64,000 nt of DNA from Maribacter spongiicola. Lineage in GTDB: Bacteria > Bacteroidota > Bacteroidia > Flavobacteriales > Flavobacteriaceae. The stretch's first letter is position 1. Every line of letters starts with the position of its first letter. This document shows positions 44,857 through 53,613 of the stretch, piece by piece. The stretch lies in contig NZ_SOAY01000010.1 of assembly GCF_004364165.1 (NCBI RefSeq), forward strand, positions 1,701,098 to 1,765,097, written 5' to 3'. The notes under the pieces were generated by a model, which saw only the letters and a list, made by a program, of their open reading frames with translations, made no database searches and was not told where the DNA came from. A program made the translations under genes and the position numbers.

Positions 44857-46511
44857 TATCTAATCTAAGGTATTGGTTTTTAATTCTTTTGATTTTTTTA
44901 GTATACGTTGCAGGTATGTTTGTAACGCTATTCGAAAATGATTCTGCGCAATTTTCTGTAATGGCAATGCGTATGGTGCAAGAGAATGATTTCTTTAGCC
45001 TGTTTAAAGGTCCTGAAGAATATTTAGATAAGCCGCACATGCATTACTGGCTAGCAGCCTTATCTTATAAAATATTCGGTATTCATGATTGGTCTTACCG
45101 TATTCCTGGCATATTATCCACTTTATTAGCAGCCTATAGTTGTTATGGCTTAGGTAGTCTACTTTATAATAAACATGTTGGTAAACTTGCGGCCTTAGTT
45201 TTTATGACTGCACAGACTATTGTTTTAGGTGCTATAGACGTTCGTACAGATGCCGTTTTAACTGGCTTCAGTATTTTAGCAATTTGGCAACTGGCAAAAT
45301 ATATTGAGAAGGGTAGTGTGTCGGCTATTGCAATTGGTGCTTTTGCAGCAGGTATCGCTTTCTCTACCAAAGGGCAAATCGCTCTGTTAGTAATAGGATT
45401 GCCCATTCTTTGTCATTTGTTTTATACAGGTAAATGGAAAGCGTTTTTAAGCTGGAAAGTACTATTGGCGTTAGTAGTATTTGCAGTGACGATAACACCC
45501 ATGTTATATGCTTACTATTTGCAATTTGATCTGCATCCAGAAAAGGTGATTCGTGGAAAAGACAATCGTAGCGGAATATTTTTTATTTTTTGGGAACAAA
45601 GTTTTGAGCGATTAAGTGGTGAAGGTATCGGTAAAAACAGCAGCGATTATTTTTTCTTCTTTCATACATTTCTTTGGGTGTTTCTTCCTTGGACTATTTT
45701 AGGAATCGCGGCATTTTACACTAAAATACAGGCATTTATAAAACATAAATTTAAGAATGTTCAAGATTCTGAATTTTTAACTGTTGGCGGAATCACTTTA
45801 ATATTTATCATCATCAGTTTTGCGCAATTTAAATTGCCACATTATTTAAATATTACTATTCCTCTTTTTGCAGTTATAACTGCTGCTTATATCTATAATC
45901 TCTATGCTAAAAGCAAGTTGCAAACAGTAAAGAGATTAATGTTCGGGCAATATTTTGTTTTAAGTATTGTATTTATTGCGTCTGCTTTAATTTGTTTTTA
46001 TGTTTTTAAACTACATAGCGTTTTGGCTTACCTATGTTTGGTAGTGGCGGCATTAATGGTAGTTTATTATGCTTTAAAGCGAGAAAACGTATACGCAAAA
46101 TTAATAACGATTTCGGTCTGTGCATCTTTACTTTTAAATGCCGTTTTGAACTTACATTTTTATCCTAATTTATTAGACTACCAAGGTGGTTCTTCTATGT
46201 CTAAGGTTATTGCTGAAAAAAATATTCCTGTAGATCGAGTTTATAAAGTAGGTAAAGACTATACGTGGTCTTTAGATTTTTATAATCAGTTTCCTGTTCA
46301 AATTACGACACCAGAGGTCTTAAGAAACAAAAAAGATGTTTGGGTATATGTGAACGATGAAGAGATGGCTATGTTAGAGGAAAAGGGTTTTGATTGGGAT
46401 TCCCAGCTTTCTGTAGATCAATTTAGAATTACACGTTTGCAGGGTAAATTTTTAAATCCAAATACCCGAAAGAAGGTGACACGTAAAATGCACCTATTAC
46501 ATATTTACTAA
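44853..46511 (+). CDS. GT39-family membrane glycosyltransferase (ArnT-like)
   Basis: This 552-residue membrane protein has a first helix followed by a periplasmic loop with ENDSAQFSVMAMRM and DKPHMHYWLAALSYKIF, the acidic and His motif pattern of the PMT/ArnT group. About eleven further helices and a soluble C-terminal end follow. Such enzymes transfer a sugar from a polyprenyl phosphate to lipid A, protein or polysaccharide on the periplasmic side. It overlaps the PAP2 gene by 4 bp. The GtrB-like gene nearby could make the donor. Confidence 0.88.
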   Translation: MISNLRYWFLILLIFLVYVAGMFVTLFENDSAQFSVMAMRMVQENDFFSLFKGPEEYLDKPHMHYWLAALSYKIFGIHDWSYRIPGILSTLLAAYSCYGLGSLLYNKHVGKLAALVFMTAQTIVLGAIDVRTDAVLTGFSILAIWQLAKYIEKGSVSAIAIGAFAAGIAFSTKGQIALLVIGLPILCHLFYTGKWKAFLSWKVLLALVVFAVTITPMLYAYYLQFDLHPEKVIRGKDNRSGIFFIFWEQSFERLSGEGIGKNSSDYFFFFHTFLWVFLPWTILGIAAFYTKIQAFIKHKFKNVQDSEFLTVGGITLIFIIISFAQFKLPHYLNITIPLFAVITAAYIYNLYAKSKLQTVKRLMFGQYFVLSIVFIASALICFYVFKLHSVLAYLCLVVAALMVVYYALKRENVYAKLITISVCASLLLNAVLNLHFYPNLLDYQGGSSMSKVIAEKNIPVDRVYKVGKDYTWSLDFYNQFPVQITTPEVLRNKKDVWVYVNDEEMAMLEEKGFDWDSQLSVDQFRITRLQGKFLNPNTRKKVTRKMHLLHIY

Positions 46512-46517
46512 AAATGT

Positions 46518-47408
46518 TTAGTCTGTTGAGCTGGACGTAGTTTGCGCCAGTACCAATTTAATTTCCTTAAAGTGGTATATCACTCCAACTAAAGAAACTA
46601 TAGCGGTTATTAGAAAGAAAAGTACACTTACCCCAACCGATACATTTTGGTCTAATCCTAAAAACTTGGCTCCATAAAAAAAGGTTACTTCGCGACTTCC
46701 AATTCCTCCTAAAGTCAAAGGAACGACTGCCACAATCGAAGAAATCAAGAATATGATAAGGTATGAAATTTGATTAGCTTCAATATTCAATGCTAATAAT
46801 ATAAACCAAATACTTACCAGTTGTGCAGCTTGTACCAACGCAGATAATGCTGTGGTTTTCCAAAAAATGGGTAATACATAATTAAAAAACTTCTTGTTCA
46901 ATAACCAAAAGACGATTACTGACAAGGGTATGGCTGCAATAAACAACCACCGATACCCATCTAATAATTCTATTTTATGAAAAGCAAGAAGGGTACAGGC
47001 ATAAATGAAGAGTAATAATAGCCCGCCTAATCTGTCCAACACTAATACACTAACTATTTTTTTAGTTTTTATGTCAAAGGTTTTCTTTAAAATGTAACCT
47101 TTGTATGCATCGCCACCAATACCGCCGGGTAAAAATAGGTTGTAGAACATACCCAATAAGTACAACTCAAAATTACTCTTATTGGTAAGCATAATTTTAA
47201 GTTGATGAAAGTATAGATTTAGGCGTATTGCCCCAATAAACTTAGAAATTATAAAGAAAAAAGTAGCTAATAATAAGTAAAGCGGATTACTCTTTATCAA
47301 GATGCCTTTTATCTCAGTTACATCGATTTTTGTAAAAATGAAATAAATTAAAACAGCACTGATAATGACTTTTAATGTGGTAGTTACCTTCTTATTTAAC
47401 TTCGCCAC
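46518..47408 (-). CDS. Flippase-like membrane protein (LPG synthase TM/UPF0104 family)
   Basis: This 296-residue protein has about eight hydrophobic segments, beginning near KVIISAVLIYFIFTKID. The FLPGGIGGDAYKGYIL segment and the GGIGSREVTFFYGAKF segment mark the UPF0104/lysylphosphatidylglycerol synthase TM region family, which includes AglD-like proteins. The start is GTG at 47408, overlapping the GtrB-like gene by 17 bp, so the two are coupled. It is proposed to move a polyprenyl-linked sugar across the membrane; that is inference. Confidence 0.87.
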   Translation of the reverse strand: MAKLNKKVTTTLKVIISAVLIYFIFTKIDVTEIKGILIKSNPLYLLLATFFFIISKFIGAIRLNLYFHQLKIMLTNKSNFELYLLGMFYNLFLPGGIGGDAYKGYILKKTFDIKTKKIVSVLVLDRLGGLLLLFIYACTLLAFHKIELLDGYRWLFIAAIPLSVIVFWLLNKKFFNYVLPIFWKTTALSALVQAAQLVSIWFILLALNIEANQISYLIIFLISSIVAVVPLTLGGIGSREVTFFYGAKFLGLDQNVSVGVSVLFFLITAIVSLVGVIYHFKEIKLVLAQTTSSSTD

Positions 47409-48351
47409 CTACGCTTACTTTTTTAATGCGGTACGGTCTTTTGTTCTGAGATTCGTAATACGTTCGTATTAATAATTCCATTACTATACCTATGGTGAAT
47501 AATTGAATACCAGCAAAAATGAACATCATACCTACTGTCAATAAAGGTCTTGTGCCAATATCTTCCCCAAAACCGAACTTTACGATCATTAGGTAAATGT
47601 TGATAAAAATACCTACAAGGATCATTAAAGAGCCTGAAATACCAAATAGGTGAATTGGGCGTTGAAAATATTTACGAATAAAAAGTAATAACATCATATC
47701 TGCAACTACTTTGAAAACGCGCTCTAAGCCGTATTTAGAAACCCCTGCATGGCGTGCATGGTGTTTTACCGGTACTTGCTTTATTTGTCCGCCTTCTAGA
47801 AATGCCAATAGGGTTATAAACCGATGCATTTCGCCGTATAGATTTAAGTCTTTGGCAATATCTTTTGTAAATACCTTTAAGGCACAACCATTGTCCTTAA
47901 TATCTAACTTTGTAACACGGCGCACCAAAAAGTTGGCGATTTTAGAGGGAATTTTTTTGACAAGAGAATCTTTTCGTTTTTGACGAATACCGGTAACTAC
48001 ATCATATTCTCCACTAACGGCATAAGTCAGCATTTGAGGAATATCAGACGGGTCGTTTTGCAAATCGCCATCCATTGTAATAATATACTCCCCCTCGGCG
48101 TAATCAAAACCTGCAGCCAGGGCTAAACTCTGTCCGTAATTTTTCTTCAATTCAATTAAATGAACCTTCTCATCTTTAAGACCTTTTACTACTTTTTTTG
48201 TGTTGTCGGTCGAGAAATCATCTATATAAATAATTTGATAATTGTAGCCAACCAAGCTTTCGTGGATTTTCTGTGTTAGAAGAGCCGCATTGTCTTGTTC
48301 GTTATATAAAGGAACAACTACCGAAAGTAGGGAAGTGGTAACAGGTTGCAT
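47392..48351 (-). CDS. GtrB/DPM1-like polyprenyl-phosphate glycosyltransferase
   Basis: This 319-residue protein begins LLSVVVPLYNEQDNAALLTQKI with DDFSTDNT, and has the metal-binding ITMDGDLQNDPSDIP. The N-terminal GT2 domain (1-230) precedes two C-terminal membrane helices (about 233-255 and 270-292), as in GtrB/DPM1-type enzymes that put a sugar on undecaprenyl phosphate. It heads a two-gene unit with the flippase-like gene. A -7 element lies 22 nt before the ATG at 48351. Confidence 0.93.
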   Translation of the reverse strand: MQPVTTSLLSVVVPLYNEQDNAALLTQKIHESLVGYNYQIIYIDDFSTDNTKKVVKGLKDEKVHLIELKKNYGQSLALAAGFDYAEGEYIITMDGDLQNDPSDIPQMLTYAVSGEYDVVTGIRQKRKDSLVKKIPSKIANFLVRRVTKLDIKDNGCALKVFTKDIAKDLNLYGEMHRFITLLAFLEGGQIKQVPVKHHARHAGVSKYGLERVFKVVADMMLLLFIRKYFQRPIHLFGISGSLMILVGIFINIYLMIVKFGFGEDIGTRPLLTVGMMFIFAGIQLFTIGIVMELLIRTYYESQNKRPYRIKKVSVGGEVK

Positions 48352-48373
48352 TGGGTTGTTTTTTGAATAGGTG

Positions 48374-48381
48374 CAAAGTTA
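48374..48381 (-). promoter_or_regulatory. Candidate -7 promoter element TAACTTTG (minus strand)
   Basis: An exact TAnnTTTG match on the minus strand lies 22 nt before the GtrB-like start. Confidence 0.4.
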
Positions 48382-48434
48382 TGTTTTTTATCCTTAAGAT
48401 AATGAACATGAATGTGAGTAACATTCGCAACGGT

Positions 48435-49424
48435 TTAGTGCTGTTTTATAGCCTTCAAGAGCTTTTCTGCAGCCAAAAAAGGAGAGATTTTGCCGTTAAT
48501 AACTTCTTTTTTCAATTGAGGTAGCATTTCTTTGGTCTTCGGATGATGGTAGAATTCAGTTAATAGTTCTTGTTCTAGGTATTGAATCAACCAATTTTCA
48601 TTTTGTTGTTGTCTATTGGCATTAAAATATCCGGATGCCTTCATGTCTTCGCAATAGGTATCTATCAACTGCCAAATTTTGTCTAGACCTCTATTTTCAA
48701 TTGCTGAACAGGTCAGCACTTCAGGTATCCAACCATTTTCCTTAGGTGGAAACATATGTAATGCTCGGGTAAATTCCATCCTCGCAAAATCTGCCCGTTT
48801 TATATTATCTCCGTCTGCTTTGGTAATAACAATAGCATCTGCCATTTCAATAATGCCTCTTTTAATACCTTGTAGCTCATCACCCGCACCAGCCAATTTT
48901 AATAAAAGAAAGAAATCTACCATGTCATGAACTGCGGTTTCGCTTTGCCCAACGCCAATAGTTTCTATGAGAATACAATTGAAACCTGCAGCTTCTAAAA
49001 TGACAATGCTTTCTCTTGTTTTACGGGTTACACCACCTAATGAAGAACCCGAAGCTGAAGGTCTTATATATGCATTGGGGTTTTTAACCAACTCTTCCAT
49101 ACGAGTTTTGTCACCTAATATGCTACCTTTTGTTCTGCTGCTAGATGGGTCTACGGTAAGCACAGCCACTTTTTTACCTAAACCGGTAATTATGCCACCA
49201 AATTGTTCTATAAATGTGCTTTTTCCGGCTCCTGGTACTCCGGTTATTCCAATTCTTATAGAATCATGTTTTTTTGAAATACAACCGGCAATTATTTCAT
49301 TAGCGATTATGCGGTGCTCAGGTTTTGTGCTTTCTACAATAGTAATGGCTTTACTTACAATAGCGACGTTATTGGCATAGATGCCTTCAAGAAAATCTGA
49401 TGTTGTAAGTTTAGTTAAATTCAT
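48435..49424 (-). CDS. meaB: Methylmalonyl-CoA mutase-associated GTPase MeaB
   Basis: This 329-residue G3E-type GTPase protects and reactivates methylmalonyl-CoA mutase during cobalamin turnover. The P-loop GVPGAGKST (62-70) is followed by VLTVDPSS and the switch region TRMEELVKNPNAYIRPS, then GVGQSE and ITKADGDN (NKxD-equivalent). The length is typical of ArgK/MeaB. It is the only cobalamin-linked gene in the window; the mutase itself is not here. ATG start at 49424. Confidence 0.94.
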   Translation of the reverse strand: MNLTKLTTSDFLEGIYANNVAIVSKAITIVESTKPEHRIIANEIIAGCISKKHDSIRIGITGVPGAGKSTFIEQFGGIITGLGKKVAVLTVDPSSSRTKGSILGDKTRMEELVKNPNAYIRPSASGSSLGGVTRKTRESIVILEAAGFNCILIETIGVGQSETAVHDMVDFFLLLKLAGAGDELQGIKRGIIEMADAIVITKADGDNIKRADFARMEFTRALHMFPPKENGWIPEVLTCSAIENRGLDKIWQLIDTYCEDMKASGYFNANRQQQNENWLIQYLEQELLTEFYHHPKTKEMLPQLKKEVINGKISPFLAAEKLLKAIKQH

Positions 49425-49462
49425 TGTAACAACTTAAAATATGCAAATATTGCATAAAGGTA

Positions 49463-50035
49463 CTATTTGTAAATAGGAACCATAATTTTGGTAGAATCCC
49501 AAGCTAAACTTAAAAAGTCTAGTGTTTGCTGATTTTCTTTAACAATCTCAAATTGTATCGCTAAGTCTTCAACAGGTTCGTCTAATTTTTTTACCGGTAC
49601 CTCAACCGTCAAGTAATCATGTTTACTCTCGTGCGTGGTTTGGTTGCCATCAACACGGGTAACACCCCAATCGGGTATTTTTGAATTAAAAATCACCTTC
49701 CAACTATCTCGATTTGGTATGGTCCATAAAGAATACTTGCCGGCAGGTAGTGTCTTATCGATAATGTGAATAGGTTGGGTTGTTGTAAAAGTTGTGGGTT
49801 CATTAGCACCTGTGCGCCATATTTTTCCGAAGGGTACCAATTCTCCGAAAATAACACGCCCCTTTTTTGACGGGCTAGAATAATCGATCTCTAGCTCGCT
49901 GCCTTTTAAATTTAAAACAGCTGTTTTTGAAGGACTGAATTTTTTGGCTTCGCTATGTATGTAAGGTATAGCTACAAGATAAACGAGTGCTACGATTACT
50001 ACAATACCTATAATAAGCTTTTTTAATAGTTTCAT
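49463..50035 (-). CDS. DUF2911 domain protein
   Basis: This 190-residue protein has one N-terminal membrane anchor or signal helix (about 6-25). The DUF2911 region follows, with SEL/LEIDYSSPSKKGR, FGELVPFGKIWRTGANEPT and LPAGKYSLWTIP as the usual motifs. The family is frequent in Bacteroidota and its function is unknown; it is probably periplasmic and membrane-attached. It lies 28 nt after galM and 38 nt before meaB, so it may be transcribed with both. Confidence 0.88.
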   Translation of the reverse strand: MKLLKKLIIGIVVIVALVYLVAIPYIHSEAKKFSPSKTAVLNLKGSELEIDYSSPSKKGRVIFGELVPFGKIWRTGANEPTTFTTTQPIHIIDKTLPAGKYSLWTIPNRDSWKVIFNSKIPDWGVTRVDGNQTTHESKHDYLTVEVPVKKLDEPVEDLAIQFEIVKENQQTLDFLSLAWDSTKIMVPIYK

Positions 50036-50063
50036 GTAAAGAATCGAAATGCTAAACTATGGT

Positions 50064-50978
50064 TTAACTCGGTGCGACTAAATCGAATTTAAAGATAGAA
50101 ATGTTGTTGTAGATATCACCAGGTCTTAAGACGCTTTTAGGGAAATCTGGCTGATTTGGTGCATCGGGGTAATTTTGAGCCTCAAAACATATACCCGGAA
50201 AATCTGCCGGAGTATATACTACTAAAGCCGGTTGGTTGGTATATACTTTCATGTTAATACCAGACGTTTTCGATTGTAATTCAGCAACTTTTTCATTGCC
50301 AACATCCTTTATAAATATGGTATCTAAGCGTTGTACTCCTATTTTTCTTGGTAAAAGAAAATCGTTTTCGCTTTTACGTACTGGTATTATATTACCAGTA
50401 GGTAGTAAGTTTTCTTTCGTTTCTAATCGATAGGGGCAATTCAATTGTAATTCGTAATCATCAATATACGGGTTGTGATCTAATTTAAAATAGGAATGAT
50501 TGGTAAGGTTGATTACCGTACTTCTATCCGTCATTCCTTCATAAATAATCTGCAATGCGTTATTCATTAATTTATAGGTAACGCTTACGTTTAAGTTGCC
50601 AGGATATCCTTCCTCTAAATGCTTACTTGCATAGGTAAGTTTTACAAATGGTTTATCGCTTTGATCTACCTCGTCTATAATCCAATATTTTTGATGAAAA
50701 CCTTCTTTGCCACCATGCAGGTGAACTCCATCTTCTTGAAACAAATCATACCTAGTTCTGTCAATTACAAATCCGCCATTAGAAATTCTACCTGCAAAGC
50801 GACCTACACTGGCTCCTAAAACATTATCATCTAAACGATATCTACTTGGGTGGTTGTAACCAACAACCACATTATTGTACTCGCCATCTGTTCCTTTTAC
50901 AAGTAACTTTTGAATGGTAGCGCCATAATCAAGCACCATGAGTGTTAAATAGGCATTGGAAATTGTAACTTGTTTCAA
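50064..50978 (-). CDS. galM: Aldose 1-epimerase (galactose mutarotase family)
   Basis: This 304-residue enzyme interconverts alpha and beta anomers of aldoses. Visible family motifs are GASVGRFAGRI, HLHGGKEGFH (His88), NLTNHSYF (His161) and FEAQNYPDAPN (Glu266), which give the catalytic His and Glu. No signal peptide is seen, so it is cytoplasmic. The start is TTG at 50978; the next Met (residue 14) would remove the first conserved strand. It is divergent from the ECF sigma gene across 104 nt. Confidence 0.93.
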   Translation of the reverse strand: MKQVTISNAYLTLMVLDYGATIQKLLVKGTDGEYNNVVVGYNHPSRYRLDDNVLGASVGRFAGRISNGGFVIDRTRYDLFQEDGVHLHGGKEGFHQKYWIIDEVDQSDKPFVKLTYASKHLEEGYPGNLNVSVTYKLMNNALQIIYEGMTDRSTVINLTNHSYFKLDHNPYIDDYELQLNCPYRLETKENLLPTGNIIPVRKSENDFLLPRKIGVQRLDTIFIKDVGNEKVAELQSKTSGINMKVYTNQPALVVYTPADFPGICFEAQNYPDAPNQPDFPKSVLRPGDIYNNISIFKFDLVAPS

Positions 50979-51020
50979 AGGAAATATTTAATAGTGTGGT
51001 GTAAAAATAAAAATTTTTGC

Positions 51021-51043
51021 AACATTCTATTTTTTATATCGTC
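51021..51043 (+). promoter_or_regulatory. Candidate ECF-sigma promoter (AAC-N16-CGTC) before the sigma gene
   Basis: AAC at 51021-51023 and CGTC at 51040-51043 are 16 nt apart, the spacing of many ECF promoters. The site ends 39 nt before the ATG at 51083. Its position fits autoregulation by the encoded sigma factor. Confidence 0.5.
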
Positions 51044-51082
51044 CTTATTATAGCAACAAACCAAAACCAATCTAATTAATTC

Positions 51083-51628
51083 ATGTTTCAAAGCAGTATT
51101 GTAGAGAAATGTAAGGCAAATGACCGTGCGGCACAAATAAAGCTGTACAGGAAGTATTGTGACGGTATGTATATTGTAGCAATGCGTTTTGTGAAAAATG
51201 AAGATGATGCAGAAGATATTTTACAGGAGTCGTTTATTAAGGCTTTTCAAAAAATACATCAGTTTAGTGGCGATGTAACTTTTGGAGCATGGTTAAAACG
51301 CATAGTGGTAAATAAGAGTATCGATTTTCTCAAATCAAAAAAAGATAAAGAGGTTTCGCTAGACGAAGGTTATATGCAAGTTGTTGCAGAAGATGATAAT
51401 TGGAATGTACCAGCAGCAATTAGTATTGAACAGGTTAAATGTGCAATTGATGAATTACAAGATAAATATAAATACGTAGTGCTTATGTTTTTGGTCGAAG
51501 GATATGACCATCAAGAAATTGCAGAGGTATTAGAAATTACAGAATCTGCCTGCAGAACAAGATTATCGCGCGGTAAAGGTCATTTAAAAGAACTATTAAA
51601 AGGAAAAAAATATGGAACAGGATCTTAG
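51083..51628 (+). CDS. ECF RNA polymerase sigma factor
   Basis: This 181-residue protein has sigma region 2 (YCDGMYIVAMRFVKNEDDAEDILQ... shortened here to RFVKNEDDAEDILQESFI) and region 4 (LQDKYKYVVLMFLVEGYDHQEIAEVL with CRTRLSRGKGHLKELL), joined by a short linker. The absence of regions 1 and 3 is typical of ECF factors. The next gene overlaps by 17 bp and encodes a membrane protein likely to be the anti-sigma factor. The genes probably respond to envelope stress, which is inference from the third gene's DUF4097-like domain. Confidence 0.94.
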   Translation: MFQSSIVEKCKANDRAAQIKLYRKYCDGMYIVAMRFVKNEDDAEDILQESFIKAFQKIHQFSGDVTFGAWLKRIVVNKSIDFLKSKKDKEVSLDEGYMQVVAEDDNWNVPAAISIEQVKCAIDELQDKYKYVVLMFLVEGYDHQEIAEVLEITESACRTRLSRGKGHLKELLKGKKYGTGS

Positions 51629-52196
51629 GGAAATGTTCAAAAAGGATAGAGAAGAGCAAAGGCATACTATTAAGCATGGTCATGAAGAGCGCTTTTTAAA
51701 GAAGTTAGAAGAATCCACACCCGTGCAAAAGAAAACTGATAAAGGTTGGTTGAAAATAGCGGCATCTGTTGCGGTAATTATAAGTATCGGTTTGGGTTTC
51801 TTGTATTTCAATAAAAATGCGGATAACAAGACAACTGTGGTTGATAATATTAATACTGAAGAACAGAAATCTGAATTCACTTTCGGAGATCTTTCGCCAG
51901 ATTTAAAGAAGGTAGAAAGCTATTATGTTGCCAATATTAATTTGGAACTGGCTAAACTAGAGGTGTCGCCAGATACTAAAGAGTTGATCGACAGTTTTAT
52001 GGAACAGCTCAATAATTTAAATATTGAATACAAAACGTTAAACATAGAGTTAAAAGAATTAGGACCTAATGACCAAACCATTACGGCACTGATAGAGAAT
52101 TTACAATTACGATTACAATTATTACAGAAATTAAAAAGAAAGTTAAACGAATTAAAATTATCAAAAAATGAACAGATCATTGACAACAGTATCTAA
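51612..52196 (+). CDS. Single-pass membrane protein, probable anti-sigma factor
   Basis: This 194-residue protein has a cytoplasmic N-terminus of about 45 charged residues (MEQDLREMFKKDREEQRHTI), one membrane helix (about 46-67) and a long extracytoplasmic helical part rich in Leu and Asn (about 90-190), likely coiled coil. It overlaps the sigma gene by 17 bp and the next gene by 29 bp. Small membrane proteins in this position usually bind and restrain the sigma factor. No known anti-sigma sequence motif (zinc-binding HXXXCXXC) is present, so the assignment rests on context. Confidence 0.7.
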   Translation: MEQDLREMFKKDREEQRHTIKHGHEERFLKKLEESTPVQKKTDKGWLKIAASVAVIISIGLGFLYFNKNADNKTTVVDNINTEEQKSEFTFGDLSPDLKKVESYYVANINLELAKLEVSPDTKELIDSFMEQLNNLNIEYKTLNIELKELGPNDQTITALIENLQLRLQLLQKLKRKLNELKLSKNEQIIDNSI

Positions 52197-53613
52197 GCAA
52201 CTCATCATTGCATTGGGTCTATTAACTTCTACGTCGTTTTTAGCGCAAGAAGAAAGTAAAACATTTCAAGAGCGATTTATTGTGGCAGAAGATGCCGTGG
52301 TAAATATCAATACCAGCTATGCCGATATTGAATTTGAAACTTGGGATAAGGATGAGGTGGCTATTACGGCCACCATCACCCTTGAGGGAGCCACAAAAGA
52401 GGAAGCTGAGAACTATTTTAAGAATAGCCCTATTGAAATATTAGGTAATAGTAAAGAGATTAAAATATCTTCAAAATCTAAGAACAATGACTTCTTTTCA
52501 AGTTTTGATTCTGAAAATATCTTTAATCATGGTGGTATGCGAATAGAGGTGCCAGAGATTGCATCGTTTGTAGTAAGTGTACCTCAGATAGCGCCTTTTC
52601 CAGAAATGCCGCCACTACCGTTAACTGAAGCCTATACATTTGATTATGAGGAGTATCAAAAGGATGGAGATAAGTACATGAAAAAATGGCAAAAGAATTT
52701 TGAGAAGAGTTTTGATAAAAAACATCAAAAGCGATTAGAAGAATGGGCTGAAAGTGTGGAAGAATCTTTAAGCATTGAAAAGCGCGAAAAATATGAGCAA
52801 AGACGTGAAAAATTAATGCAAGAAAGAGAGAAGGTAATGGAACAACGTCATGAAGATTTGCAACAAAGATTAGAAGAGTTAGAAGAAAAGCGTGCTCATG
52901 CAGAGAACGAAAGAGAAGAACTTCGAACTTTTATAAGCTCTTCTAGAGGTAATGCAGCAGATGTACCCAATGTATTTTACTTTTCAAATGAAGGGGAGCA
53001 AAAGAATTTTAAAATTAAAAAGACCATAAAAATTAGCTTACCAAAGTCAACCAGAATTAAAATGGATGTACGCCATGGTGAGGTCAAATTAGCTGAGAAT
53101 ACCAAAAACTTGAATGCGAAGCTTTCGCATTCAAGCCTTTGGGCAGTTACTATAGATGGCGAAGAAACTACTGTTTCTGCCTCATATTCTCCGGTTACTG
53201 TTCAGAAATGGAATTACGGACAATTAAGTACTTCGTATTCAGAAGAAATATCATTGTCAGAGGTGGTTCAATTACAATTACAGGCAACTTCATCTGATGT
53301 TACAATCGATAAGTTATTCAAAAATGCCTTTGTAAAGAATGATTTTGGGGCAGTGCACATTCTTGAAATGGATAATGACTTTGAAGAATTAGATATTAGT
53401 GTAAGAAATGGAGAGTTAACGGTAATAATGCCAAAGGTGGCTACCAATGTTTATGTAAAAGGCAATTCATCGACATTGAAATTACCAACAGGTTTACAGA
53501 TCGTAGAAACTAAAAACGGAACTACAACTATCTATAAAGGGCATCACTTAAAAAATAATAGTAATCGATCTATTATAATTACATCAGATTATAGTGAAGT
53601 TGTGCTGCAATAG
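52168..53613 (+). CDS. Secreted DUF4097-like protein with a central coiled coil
   Basis: This 481-residue protein has a signal peptide (about 1-26). An N-terminal beta-rich stretch with ADIEFETWDKDEVAI and KEIKISS follows (about 45-105). A long, very charged coiled coil runs from about 160 to 250, with many E, K, R, Q and repeated REKLMQEREKVMEQR. The C-terminal half has successive short strands (IKMDVRHGEVKLAENT, SYSEEISLSEV, LTVIMPKVATNVYVKG) as in DUF4097/putative-adhesin beta-helices. It is third in the sigma operon, so it is probably controlled with it. The exact function is unknown. Confidence 0.75.
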   Translation: MNRSLTTVSKQLIIALGLLTSTSFLAQEESKTFQERFIVAEDAVVNINTSYADIEFETWDKDEVAITATITLEGATKEEAENYFKNSPIEILGNSKEIKISSKSKNNDFFSSFDSENIFNHGGMRIEVPEIASFVVSVPQIAPFPEMPPLPLTEAYTFDYEEYQKDGDKYMKKWQKNFEKSFDKKHQKRLEEWAESVEESLSIEKREKYEQRREKLMQEREKVMEQRHEDLQQRLEELEEKRAHAENEREELRTFISSSRGNAADVPNVFYFSNEGEQKNFKIKKTIKISLPKSTRIKMDVRHGEVKLAENTKNLNAKLSHSSLWAVTIDGEETTVSASYSPVTVQKWNYGQLSTSYSEEISLSEVVQLQLQATSSDVTIDKLFKNAFVKNDFGAVHILEMDNDFEELDISVRNGELTVIMPKVATNVYVKGNSSTLKLPTGLQIVETKNGTTTIYKGHHLKNNSNRSIIITSDYSEVVLQ

